Below are positions 34,315 to 42,196 of a stretch of 64,000 nt of DNA, in pieces. The DNA comes from Nannocystis pusilla (GTDB lineage: Bacteria > Myxococcota_A > Polyangia > Nannocystales > Nannocystaceae): assembly GCF_020073745.1 (NCBI RefSeq), contig NZ_JAIRAU010000059.1, positions 124,001 to 188,000 on the forward strand, read 5' to 3'. A program made the position numbers and the translations under genes. The notes beneath the pieces were generated by a model. That model was not told the origin of the DNA. It worked only from the letters and a program-made list of their open reading frames with translations, and made no database searches. The number at the start of each line of letters is the position of its first letter. The stretch's first letter is position 1.

Positions 34315-34755
34315 TTACGGCGCGGACAGCGTGAGCGCGATGGAGCCCTCGTGGCCGCCGCAGCCGGCCTCGGCCTCGGCCGTCGCGCTCGCCTGCGGCT
34401 CGTCGTCGTCGTTCTGGAAGTCGCTGTCCTCGAGCACGTTGGGGCCGATCGGGCCGCAGGTGCGGCCGGTGACCGGCTCGATCCACGCGGTGACCTGCGT
34501 CTCCATGACGGTGCCGTCGCCGACGTCGCGGGTGGTGTAGTCGCCGGCCTCGCCGCACAGTACGGCGACTTCGCGGAGCGTCGGCGGGGCGACGGGATCC
34601 ACGGTATAACGCACGAGCAGCAGGCCCTGGTTCGCGACGCTGTAGTTCGCCGCGATGTCCGAGGGGACGGTGATCGTGGTGTCGAGGTCGTAGCCGGAGT
34701 CGCACGCGAAGGCGAGCGCGAACACGGTGATGAGGTGGCAAAGCGAGGGCGCCAT
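34315..34755 (-). CDS. Small secreted lipoprotein-like protein
   Basis: 146 residues. MAPSLCHLITVFALAFAC is a short lipoprotein-type signal with A-F-A-C. The mature part has DLDTTITVPSDIAANYSVANQGLLLVRYTVDPV, EVAVLCGEAGDYTTRDVGDG, AWIEPVTGRTCGPIGPN and a C-terminal CGGHEGSIALTLSAP. The family is not recognised. The upstream 400 bp (34756-35165) show no intact gene; a minus-strand stretch there reads like a decayed coding region (LSSLTVRETGGSCYRSWLVEREG) but has no identifiable product. Confidence 0.7.
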   Translation of the reverse strand: MAPSLCHLITVFALAFACDSGYDLDTTITVPSDIAANYSVANQGLLLVRYTVDPVAPPTLREVAVLCGEAGDYTTRDVGDGTVMETQVTAWIEPVTGRTCGPIGPNVLEDSDFQNDDDEPQASATAEAEAGCGGHEGSIALTLSAP

Positions 34756-35165
34756 GGCCGGAGTGTCGCACGCGCCTCTCCCGGGCTCGCGCGCGCGTGT
34801 CGTGACGTGACGCCAGGTCGCGGCGCCACGCGGCCCCCTCCAGCCCGCGCGGCCGGCGTCGGTCGCGTCCTCGAAGGAGTCGACGCTGTCGCCCGAGGCG
34901 AGGAGCGTGCCGGTGATCGAGGCGAGTCCCTCGCGCTCTACGAGCCACGAGCGGTAACACGAACCTCCTGTCTCCCTGACGGTGAGGCTGCTCAGGCCCG
35001 CGCATCATCCCGACGGCGGCGAATTCGAGGGAGACCAGGTCGAGCTCGCCGGCGGGCCCGCGCGGACCTCGGTCGCGGGGCTCGTCGTCCGCTTCGTCGA
35101 TCATGGCCCGTCCCAGGCGCGCGGCGATGGGTTATCCTGGCCACGCTCGCTCGAAGGACCGGACC

Positions 35166-35390
35166 ATGAATCGTCGGAGCCGCTGGCTTTATCTCATGAG
35201 TGTGTGGACATTCTCGGCAGGTTGCGGCGACGACGCGGGTCCGCTGCTGCCCACCAGCGCGACCGGCTCGCCCGACACGGGCGGGGGGCCGACGACCGCG
35301 ACGACCGCGAGTTCGACCGCGAGTTCGACCGCGAGTTCGACCGAGACGACCGGCGAATTGACCGTGACGGGCCCCTTGGCCCCGCCGCGC
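35166..35390 (+). pseudogene. Truncated lipoprotein gene (signal and linker only)
   Basis: MNRRSRWLYLMSVWTFSAGC is a lipoprotein signal with lipobox S-A-G-C. GDDAGPLLPTSATGSPDTGGG and a linker with triple T-A-S-S repeats (GCGAGTTCGACC units) follow. After TGELTVTGP the frame enters the antisense of a HEAT-like fragment, so the functional domain is lost at about 35390. Confidence 0.6.
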
Positions 35391-35879
35391 GACCTCGGGG
35401 TCCGAACCCTCCGCGAGGAGCACGCCGATGTGAATGGCGCTCGCCTTGTGCGTGCCTTCCGGAGACAGGAACTCGACGCTGCGGCCGACCTCGAGCCGGA
35501 TCGAGACGTCGACGTCCCGTGCCAGCGCCTCGAGGGCGCGTCGGGCCGCCGCGTCGCCGCGGTGCCCCGAGAACGCGGCCAGGGAGAGCGGCCACGCCAC
35601 GGCGCGACGGACGTCGACCACCGGGTCTCGCGCGAGCTCGCAGAGCACGCCGGACGGAGCCTCGAGATTCCGCGCGACCGCGGCGCGCACGGCGGGGGAC
35701 GGATCGCCCAGCAGCTGCGCCCACGTCGACTCGACATCGAGCACGTCGCCCCAGTCGTCGATCAGGGCGACTCGAGCCCGCGGGTCGGGATGAGCGAGCA
35801 CCGCCGCGAGCGCCACCTCGTCGCTCGTGTCGATGTCCGCGAGCTCGTCGGTCAGCGCCGGATCGGGCGGGAGCACGAA
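35390..35879 (-). pseudogene. HEAT-like repeat protein fragment
   Basis: Reading FVLPPDPALTDELADIDTSDEVALAAVLAHPDPRARVALIDDWGDVLDVESTWAQLLGDPSPAVRAAVARNLEAPSGVLCELARDPVVDVRRAVAW and on to SIRLEVGRSVEFLSPEG, IHIGVLLAEGSDPEVARRG. The A-x-D-P-x-x-x-V-R-x-A-V pattern repeats as in HEAT/PBS repeats. Both ends are cut: the start abuts a DUF3179 tail and the end abuts a truncated lipoprotein. It is an internal fragment with no start or stop of its own. Confidence 0.6.
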
Positions 35880-36046
35880 GGCATCTGCGCGACGCGGAGA
35901 GCGGGAGCCTGTGGGACTTCCGCGGGTGCGCGGTCGAGGGGCCGCACGCGAGCTTGAAGGTCTGTATGCCGGCCGTTCCTGTCCTTTGGGACTACTGGTT
36001 CGACTGGCGGGCGTATAACCCGGGTACGGATAATGAGGGGCGATGA
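35880..36046 (+). pseudogene. DUF3179 C-terminal fragment (copy D)
   Basis: From the bases GCATCTGCGCGACGCGGAG onward this matches the end of copy C: HLRDAESGSLWDFRGCAVEGPHA, then VPVLWDYWFDWRAYNPGTD, and the gene's stop. Only the last 55 codons remain. It is a third DUF3179 locus, outside the island. Confidence 0.8.
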
Positions 36047-36092
36047 GCTTTTGCCGCGGCTCTCGTGCGCGGCAGCGGCGGACATTCAAGGT

Positions 36093-36108
36093 ATGTCCGT
36101 CAGGACAT
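36093..36108. repeat. ATGTCC/GGACAT hairpin
   Basis: ATGTCC-GTCA-GGACAT, followed by another GTCC. It lies between copy D and the 3' end of the STAS gene. It belongs to the dispersed hairpin family described under findings. Confidence 0.6.
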
Positions 36109-36118
36109 GTCCTCACGG

Positions 36119-37291
36119 TCACACCGCGTGCAGGGCGTCCTCGAGGGTCTGGAAGCAGGGCGCGTCGCCGAGGTCGAGGCCGGCGGAGAGGATCGCGTGC
36201 ACGAGTCGGGGGTGGATCCCGCTGAGGACCGGGGCCACGCCCTGGAGGCGGAGCACGCGGAGGAGCCGGAGCAGGCCGTCGGCCGCGCTGTCGTCGATGT
36301 CGGCGGCGCCGGTGAGGTCGAGCACGACGCGAGACACGCGCTCGGCGACGGTGCGCTCGAGCAGCGCGGCGAGGGCGACCTGGATCCGCTCGCGGTCGAG
36401 CTTGCCGATCAGCGGGAGCGCGAGCACGCCGTCTCCGACGCGGATCACCGGCGCGGCGAGGTTGCGCAGCTCCTCGGCCTGGGCGGTCAAGAGCTCGCGG
36501 CTGCGCTCGAGCTCCTCGACGTGGGCGCGGCGGTCGGCGATGTCGCGCTGGGTGACGAGCACGCCAGGTTGGCCGGTGACGGGATCGAGGACGGCGCGGG
36601 CCTCGGTGTCGTACCAACAATCGCCGGCGGTGGTTCGGACGAGCGCGTCGGCGCGGTAGACCGAGTCGGCGGCGACGCAGGCGCGGATCTCGGCGACCTG
36701 CGCCGGGTCGACGAAGCCGGCGAGCAGCTGATCGCGCGCCTCACCGGCGGCGACGGGGTCACCCAGCGCCCGGATCGCCGCCGGGTTGCGCAGCAGCGCC
36801 TCGCCGGTCGCGGCGTAGTAGGACACGAGCTCGCCGATGTGGCGCAGCGCCTCGTAGCCGCGGCGCTCGGCCGGGTGGACCTCGTCGGCGCCGAGCGGGC
36901 GGGCCTCGACGAGCATCGCCAGCCGACCGGGCTCGCCGCGGTGTTCGGCGATGAGGATCCCCGACGCGCGGCACTCGGCGACGACCGGGGCGGTCCCGTC
37001 GGGGTAGAAGGTCCAGCGCTCGGTCGAGACCTCGCCGCGCGCGAACAAGCGGCGCAGGTTCTCCATGCGCGTGATCGTGGCCGCCGAGGGCGGGTTCTTC
37101 GCGTTGCGCCCGATCCACTCCGCGAGCGACGACGCGTTCCACAGCGCCAGCCCGGCCCGGTTGCACCACCACCTCGCGGCCTGCGGGAGGTCGACGATCC
37201 ACGCCGGCGTGCGCAGCCGGTCGAGGACGAACAAGTCGTCGGGAGTGCAGGGCGTCGTGTCGAGGTCCATGCGCGGGGCGCAAGCTGGCAT
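36119..37291 (-). CDS. PAS/STAS-domain regulator (RsbR-like)
   Basis: 390 residues. The N-terminal PAS-like domain has LFVLDRLRTPAWIVDLPQAARWWCNRAGLALWNASS. A second sensory domain around residues 190-260 contains TAGDCWYDTEARAVLDPVTGQPGVLVTQRDIADRR. A linker helix leads to a C-terminal STAS domain: VIRVGDGVLALPLIGKLDRERIQVALAALLERT, VVLDLTGAADIDDSAADGLLRLLRVLRLQGVAPVLSGIHPRLVHAIL. STAS domains with a sensor in front regulate anti-sigma kinases in stressosome-like systems. It shares the STAS style with the gene at 40368. MDLDTTP at 37270 is an alternative start. Confidence 0.87.
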   Translation of the reverse strand: MPACAPRMDLDTTPCTPDDLFVLDRLRTPAWIVDLPQAARWWCNRAGLALWNASSLAEWIGRNAKNPPSAATITRMENLRRLFARGEVSTERWTFYPDGTAPVVAECRASGILIAEHRGEPGRLAMLVEARPLGADEVHPAERRGYEALRHIGELVSYYAATGEALLRNPAAIRALGDPVAAGEARDQLLAGFVDPAQVAEIRACVAADSVYRADALVRTTAGDCWYDTEARAVLDPVTGQPGVLVTQRDIADRRAHVEELERSRELLTAQAEELRNLAAPVIRVGDGVLALPLIGKLDRERIQVALAALLERTVAERVSRVVLDLTGAADIDDSAADGLLRLLRVLRLQGVAPVLSGIHPRLVHAILSAGLDLGDAPCFQTLEDALHAV

Positions 37292-37449
37292 ATCCTCACC
37301 GAATTGCCGAGGTCTTAAGATGCGTAGTCGGCGGGTGCCGCGCTACGGGTTTACATGAGCGCGAGTGCGGTCAGGGCCGCATGGGGTGACTGAGGCCCCA
37401 GCGCGCCATGGGTCTCCGCGCAGCACCGTGCGCAGCAGCAGCCGCGCCT

Positions 37450-37600
37450 GGCGGCCGCGGAGCGCCCGCCCCACGCGGAGTCCGGGAGCGGACGCGCGGC
37501 CGACGGAGCGCAGAGCCGCGCGAAGGTCCGTGTGCCGGCGGCACCTGTCCTTCGGGGCAACTGGCGCGATTGGTTGGCGTACGACCATGGTGTCGTCATT
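37450..37600 (+). pseudogene. Very degraded DUF3179 C-terminal fragment (copy E)
   Basis: The DNA aligns by eye with the end of copy D. Segments such as CACGCGGAGTCCGGGAGCGG and AAGGTCCGTGTGCCGGC, then CCTGTCCTTCGGGGCAACTGGCGCGATTGG, parallel those encoding DAESGSLW and VLWDYWFDW. Stops and frame changes break it. It shows a fourth decayed copy downstream of D. Confidence 0.5.
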
Positions 37601-37647
37601 GACGAGCACGCGTGAGACCGGCCCAGGCGGATATCGACCTGCGATGC

Positions 37648-38550
37648 TCAGGCGCGCTCGAGCAGCGCGAGGTGCTCGTAGGGCAGCAGCGGCTCGTCGC
37701 GCAGGCCGAGGGGCGCGAGCAGGCGGTCGCGCAGGGCCGCGGCGTCGGGCCGATCGAGCACGCGATAGCCGGCGCCGGCGGCGAAGGCGGGCAGCTTCGC
37801 GGGCGCGACGCCCCAGCGCAGCGGTTCGCCGACCAGCCGCAGGGCCAGCCGGATCGGCCAGTCGAGCGCGCCGATGTGCGGGTTGTCGTCGGCGTCGCCG
37901 TCCATCAGCGAGCAGGCCAGGCGGCTGCCGGGGCCGGTCGTGGCGTGCACGGCGGCGAAGAAGCGGGCGACGCCGGCGGCGTCGAGGTACATCAGCAGGC
38001 CCTCGGCGACGACGACGCTGCGCGCGTCGGGACGCCACGGGGCCTCGCGCAGGATGTCGGCCAGCTCGCGGCTGGCGAGGTCGGCGGCGCGGACGTGCAG
38101 GTTGTCGCGCGCGAGGCCGGCGGCCTGCAGACCGGCGCGCTTGGGTTCGGCGGTGGCGGGGGCGTCGATCTCGACGCAGGTGACGTGCGGGTGGCGGCGG
38201 GCGACGAGGGCGGCGAGCGGGTCGAAGCCGGCGCCGACGACCAGCAGCTGGGTCGCGCCGGCGGCGATCGCCGACTCGACGGAATCGGCCATCCAGCGCT
38301 TGCGCACGCCGAACCACAACAGCTGGCCGCGGCCGAGCATGCCCTCGATGAATCGATACATTCTAAAGGTGGCGGGCCTCCGCATCATGTCGATGTGGCG
38401 CGGGCGCACGGCCCCCGAGGCCCGCAGGAGGCCCTCGACGGCGGCCGCGGCGTCGACCGGCAGTAGTCCTGCGAATCGCGGCACCGCGTCGATGAGGAGC
38501 ATGAATCGCGCGATCTTCAAGGCGGTGCGACTGGGACGTGGGCTGGCCAT
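37648..38550 (-). CDS. SAM-dependent methyltransferase, leucine-carboxyl-methyltransferase fold
   Basis: 300 residues. It has QLLVVGAGFDPLAALVARRHPHVTCVEIDAP near residue 105 (SAM site), then VVVAEGLLMYLDAAGVARFFAAVHAT and DWPIRLALRLVGEPLRWG. This order matches the LCM/PPM family of bacterial methyltransferases acting on small molecules. There is no signal peptide. The ATG start gives MASPRPSRTALKIARFMLL. The next 600 bp upstream are non-coding and contain the AATCATC repeats. Confidence 0.87.
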   Translation of the reverse strand: MASPRPSRTALKIARFMLLIDAVPRFAGLLPVDAAAAVEGLLRASGAVRPRHIDMMRRPATFRMYRFIEGMLGRGQLLWFGVRKRWMADSVESAIAAGATQLLVVGAGFDPLAALVARRHPHVTCVEIDAPATAEPKRAGLQAAGLARDNLHVRAADLASRELADILREAPWRPDARSVVVAEGLLMYLDAAGVARFFAAVHATTGPGSRLACSLMDGDADDNPHIGALDWPIRLALRLVGEPLRWGVAPAKLPAFAAGAGYRVLDRPDAAALRDRLLAPLGLRDEPLLPYEHLALLERA

Positions 38551-38676
38551 GGGTGCGGCAGCCTAGCAGGCGCGGCGGGGGCTGCCACCTCGCGGGTGCC
38601 GTGGGCCGCCGCGGGCGGGAGCCAGGGGCCTACCAAGCGGGCTGGTGGGTGATCGGCGGGCGGAATGGGCGGCTCG

Positions 38677-38890
38677 GGGACGAATCATGGCAGAGGGATC
38701 TGCGACGGGCGGAGCGCGGCGCAATCATCACAGGGCGTTCAGGCGCGGAGGGCCGCTCGTAACGAATCATCACACGAGGATCGCCGGCGCATCGAGGAAC
38801 GGCTGAGCTCGCTCGGGGACGAATCATCGTGCTGGGGTCGTGAGGCCTCAGTCTGGGCGAGCGGACAGATCGGCGGTGAATCATCGCACC
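38677..38890. repeat. Array of degenerate AATCATC units in a 630-bp non-coding stretch
   Basis: Five units in the same direction: GGGGACGAATCATGG (38677), GCAATCATCACAGGG (38721), AACGAATCATCACACGAGG (38761), GGGGACGAATCATCGTG (38815) and GGTGAATCATCGCACC (38875), spaced about 40-60 bp. GCAATCATCACAGGG recurs unchanged at 59064-59078. No convincing gene covers 38551-39183; the long open frames here are Arg-rich by-products of GC content. Confidence 0.55.
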
Positions 38891-39183
38891 GTGAACACGA
38901 GGCCGACTGCACATGCCGACGAGCGCAGTTCGGCAAGGTCGAGGCCCGCGTCGGCGCGGGCGCGAATTCGTCGGTACGGCGCGGCAGGCGCCGGAAATGG
39001 ACTGCTGCCTGCGATTCGGACGAGGCGACGGGCACCGCCGAGGACGACGATTCGTGGGGCTCTCTGGACGCGGTGGTACGAGGTCGACGCGACTCGTGCG
39101 AGACGTGCGTACACCGAAGTTTCCTGCGCCGGGGGCGTTGCCCGGCGGCCGCGGCAGTGTGGTTCTGTAGTAACGTCGGCGCC

Positions 39184-40368
39184 ATGCGCGTGGCGACTGC
39201 TCACAGCACCGAACGAGATACCTCGCAAGCGGCCCGAGATGCATACGCGAGCGTGGTGGCGGCGCTGGGCGGGGCGCCGGATTGGTTGTTCGTGCAATCG
39301 ACGGTGGCGCACCCGGGCGAGGCGCTGCAGCGGGCGCTGTCGGAGCTCGGGCCGCGGGCGGTGCACGGCAGCAGCTCGTGCGCGGTGGTGATGACCGACG
39401 CGGGGCTGCACGGGGGGCTGGCGCTGTTCGGGGTCCGCGATCCGGGGGGCGCCTACGGCGTGGGGTCGGCGGCGCTGGGGGAGGACCCGCGGGAGGCGGC
39501 CGGCCGCGCGGTGCTGGCGGCGATGGAGGCGGCGGGGCGGCCCGGCGAGGTGCCGATGCTGGTGTGGATGACGGCGGCGCCGGGGCACGAGGAGGCGTGC
39601 ATCGCCGGGATCGAGGCGATCCTCGGGCCGGACGTGCCGGTGGTCGGCGGCAGCGCGGCGGACGACACGATCGCGGGGCAATGGTATCAGCTGACCCGCA
39701 CCGAGGCGCACGCGGCCGCGGTGGTGGTGAGCGCGCTGTATCCGTCGGGGCGCGTGGCGTCGTCGTTCCAGAGCGGATACACGCCGACGGCGATCGGCGG
39801 GCGGGTGACGCGGGCGCACGAACGGACGATCCTCGAGATCGACGGGGCGCCGGCGGCGACGGTGTACGATCGATGGACCGGCGGCGCGATCGCAGGGGCG
39901 CTCGGCGGCGGCAATGTGCTGGCCGATTCGACGCTGTTCCCGCTGGGCCGGCGCGTCGGCGGGATCGGCGAGGTGGCGTATTATCGCCTCGCCCACCCGG
40001 CGGTGGTCGCCAAGGACGGGGCGCTCGAGCTGTTCGCCCGCTTCGAGGCCGGCGACGAATTGGTGCTGATGCAGGGGACCTTCGAGGCCCTGGTGACGCG
40101 CGCGGGGCGGGTCGCGGCCGACGCCCTCGAGCTGGCCGGCGTGGGCCCGCAGGAGGTCGCCGGCGCGCTGGTGGTGCTGTGCGCGGGGTGCATGCTGGCG
40201 GTGCGAGAACGCCTCGAGGAGGTCGCGGCCGGGGTGCAGGCGGTGCTCGGCGCGACGCCGTTCGTCGGCTGCCTGACGTTCGGCGAACAGGGGTGCTTCG
40301 CCGGCGGCGAGAACCGCCACGCGAATCTCATGATCTCCGTCACGCTGCTGGTCCGTTCACGGGAGTGA
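39184..40368 (+). CDS. FIST N/C-domain sensory protein
   Basis: 394 residues. The FIST_N domain covers about residues 1-210 (LFVQSTVAHPGEALQRAL, AVHGSSSCAVVMTDAG, VPVVGGSAADDTIAGQWYQL). The FIST_C domain follows (GGVG-like LGRRVGGIGEVAYYRLAHPAVVAKDGALELFARFEAGDELVLMQG, ALVVLCAGCMLAVRERLEEVAAGVQAVLGATPFVGCLTFGEQGCF). FIST domains are proposed to bind small ligands such as amino acids in signalling. The start ATG gives MRVATAHSTE; longer frames upstream are low complexity. The stop overlaps the start of the GAF/STAS gene (TGATG), so they are co-translated. Confidence 0.9.
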   Translation: MRVATAHSTERDTSQAARDAYASVVAALGGAPDWLFVQSTVAHPGEALQRALSELGPRAVHGSSSCAVVMTDAGLHGGLALFGVRDPGGAYGVGSAALGEDPREAAGRAVLAAMEAAGRPGEVPMLVWMTAAPGHEEACIAGIEAILGPDVPVVGGSAADDTIAGQWYQLTRTEAHAAAVVVSALYPSGRVASSFQSGYTPTAIGGRVTRAHERTILEIDGAPAATVYDRWTGGAIAGALGGGNVLADSTLFPLGRRVGGIGEVAYYRLAHPAVVAKDGALELFARFEAGDELVLMQGTFEALVTRAGRVAADALELAGVGPQEVAGALVVLCAGCMLAVRERLEEVAAGVQAVLGATPFVGCLTFGEQGCFAGGENRHANLMISVTLLVRSRE

Positions 40369-41384
40369 TGTTGTCGAACGCCGACGAACTGCTGCGCGAG
40401 ACGGTCGCGCACCTCGAGCAGACGCTGCACCGCGAACGTGAGTCGCGCCGCGAGGCCGAGGGAATGCTGGCAGGCGTGGGCGCGGCCGCGACGGCGCGGT
40501 CGCTGGCGGACGCCGAATCGGCGCTGCTCGCCGCGCTGGCGCCGGTGTTCGGCTACGAGGCCGGCGCTGTGCTGTCGCCGGACACGGCCGGGTACCGCGC
40601 GACGACGACGACGACGGCGGCGCTGGCCGAGGTCGAGCTGGCGGTCGGGAAGCTGCTGCAACGGGTCGAGCAGGGCGAGGTGGTCGCGGTCTTCGACGTG
40701 GCGCGGGTGCCCGACCTGGAGGGCCTGGCGCGGGCGCCGGAGGTCTGTGCGGCGCTGATGCTGCCGCTGCGGACGAGCCGCGGGGCGACGATCCTGCTCG
40801 GGGTCCACGCGCGCGCGGCGGCCTTCTCGCCGCGGCTGGTGGCGCTGGCGCGCCATTTCCAGCGAATGGTGGTACCGGTGCTCGAGAGCCTGGTGACGCG
40901 GGAGCGCGAGCACCTCGGCAACGTGGCGGCCGCGCGAGCCGCCGCGCTCGAGCAGAGCAACACGGTGCTGCAACAACGCGTCGAGGAGATCGAGCGCCAG
41001 CGGGTGCAGATCCTCCGGCTGTCGGCGCCGGTGCTGCAGGTGTGGCGCGACGTGCTGACGGTGCCGATCACCGGGGCGCTCGAGGAGCAGCAGATCGCGC
41101 ACGTGTGCGAGAAGCTGCTCGAGGCGATCTGCGAGACGCGCGCGCGCGTGGCGATCCTCGACATGACGGGGCTCGAGTCGATCGAGGTGACGGCCGCGGA
41201 GCGGCTGCACGGGGTGTTCCACGCGGTGCGCCTGCTCGGGGTGCATTGCTTCGTCAGCGGGGTGCAGCCGGGGGTGGCCGACGCGCTCGTGTCGCACGGA
41301 GCGGCGCCTCGCGTGGCGACCTTCGCCACGGTGGCCGACGCGCTGGCGGCTGCGATCCGCACCTGCGGGCAGCGCCGGGCGTAG
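40368..41384 (+). CDS. GAF-like/STAS-domain regulator
   Basis: 338 residues. An N-terminal helix (LLRETVAHLEQTLHRERESRREAEGML) precedes a GAF-like domain (ESALLAALAPVFGYEAGAVLSP, CAALMLPLRTSRGATILLGVHAR). A coiled coil follows (AALEQSNTVLQQRVEEIERQRVQILRLS), then a STAS domain: VLQVWRDVLTVPITGALEEQQIAHVCEKLL, VAILDMTGLESIEVTAAERLHGVFHAVRLLGVHCFVSGVQPGVADALV. The layout is RsbR-like. It is coupled to the FIST gene and followed by an ECF sigma gene, so the three may form a signalling chain. Confidence 0.87.
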   Translation: MLSNADELLRETVAHLEQTLHRERESRREAEGMLAGVGAAATARSLADAESALLAALAPVFGYEAGAVLSPDTAGYRATTTTTAALAEVELAVGKLLQRVEQGEVVAVFDVARVPDLEGLARAPEVCAALMLPLRTSRGATILLGVHARAAAFSPRLVALARHFQRMVVPVLESLVTREREHLGNVAAARAAALEQSNTVLQQRVEEIERQRVQILRLSAPVLQVWRDVLTVPITGALEEQQIAHVCEKLLEAICETRARVAILDMTGLESIEVTAAERLHGVFHAVRLLGVHCFVSGVQPGVADALVSHGAAPRVATFATVADALAAAIRTCGQRRA

Positions 41385-41473
41385 CGACCGCGCGGACCCG
41401 GGGGTGGCGCGCCACGGCGGACGAGCGCGGCGGGCCGTTCGCGTCGCGGCGGTGGCGACGCTACACTTCGGGC

Positions 41474-42121
41474 GTGGACGAACGAGCGCTCCTCGAGGCA
41501 TGGCGCGACGGCGACGTCGCGGCGGGGCGCCAGCTCATCACCCGCTACTACGCGGCGATCTACCGCTTCTTCTACAGCAAGGTCGTTCCGCTGGCCTGCG
41601 AAGACCTGGCCCAGGAGACATTCGAGGTGGTGGTCCGCCGGCGCGACGCGTTCCGCGGCGACAGCCCGTTCCGCGCCTATGTCTACGGGATCGCCCGGTT
41701 CGTCCTGGTGGCGTACATCCGCAAGCGGCAGCGCCACGGCAAGCGCTTCGAGCCGGCCGAGGACAGCGCGATCGATCCGGCGACCGAGGGCTCGGTGTCG
41801 GCGCTGTTCGCCGACCGCGAGCTCGAGTACATCGTGGTCCAGGCGCTGCGATCGCTGCCCCTCGACGAGCAGATCCTCGTCGAGCTCAAGGACTGGGAGG
41901 GGCTGACGCAGGCGGAGCTGGCGGCGCTGTTCGAGGTGCCGCAGCCGACGGTGGCGCGCCGCCTGCAACGCGCGCGCGCCCGCCTGCGGGAGGAAGTGGC
42001 GCGCCTCGTGGCCGATCCGGCGCTGCGCGACGCGAGCGTGCAGGGGCTCGACAGCTGCATGCAGAGCATCTCCGGCAAGCTGCAGGCGCACCTCGGCCGG
42101 GTGCGCGAGCCCGAGCGGTGA
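41474..42121 (+). CDS. ECF-type RNA polymerase sigma factor
   Basis: 215 residues. Region 2: LITRYYAAIYRFFYSKVVPLACEDLAQETFEVVVRRRDAFRGDSPFRAYVYGIARFVLVAYIRKRQ. Region 4: ALRSLPLDEQILVELKDWEGLTQAELAALFEVPQPTVARRLQRARARLREEV. No anti-sigma gene is adjacent; the next gene is a large Ser/Thr kinase, an arrangement common in myxobacteria and Planctomycetes. The GTG start (VDERALLEAWRDGD) is the last one before region 2. Confidence 0.9.
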   Translation: MDERALLEAWRDGDVAAGRQLITRYYAAIYRFFYSKVVPLACEDLAQETFEVVVRRRDAFRGDSPFRAYVYGIARFVLVAYIRKRQRHGKRFEPAEDSAIDPATEGSVSALFADRELEYIVVQALRSLPLDEQILVELKDWEGLTQAELAALFEVPQPTVARRLQRARARLREEVARLVADPALRDASVQGLDSCMQSISGKLQAHLGRVREPER

Positions 42122-42196
42122 CGCCGATCGGGCGAGACGCGGGCGACGGGGATCAGAAATACTGGCTGCGGACACGTCACCGGCGAGGACTTCGCC

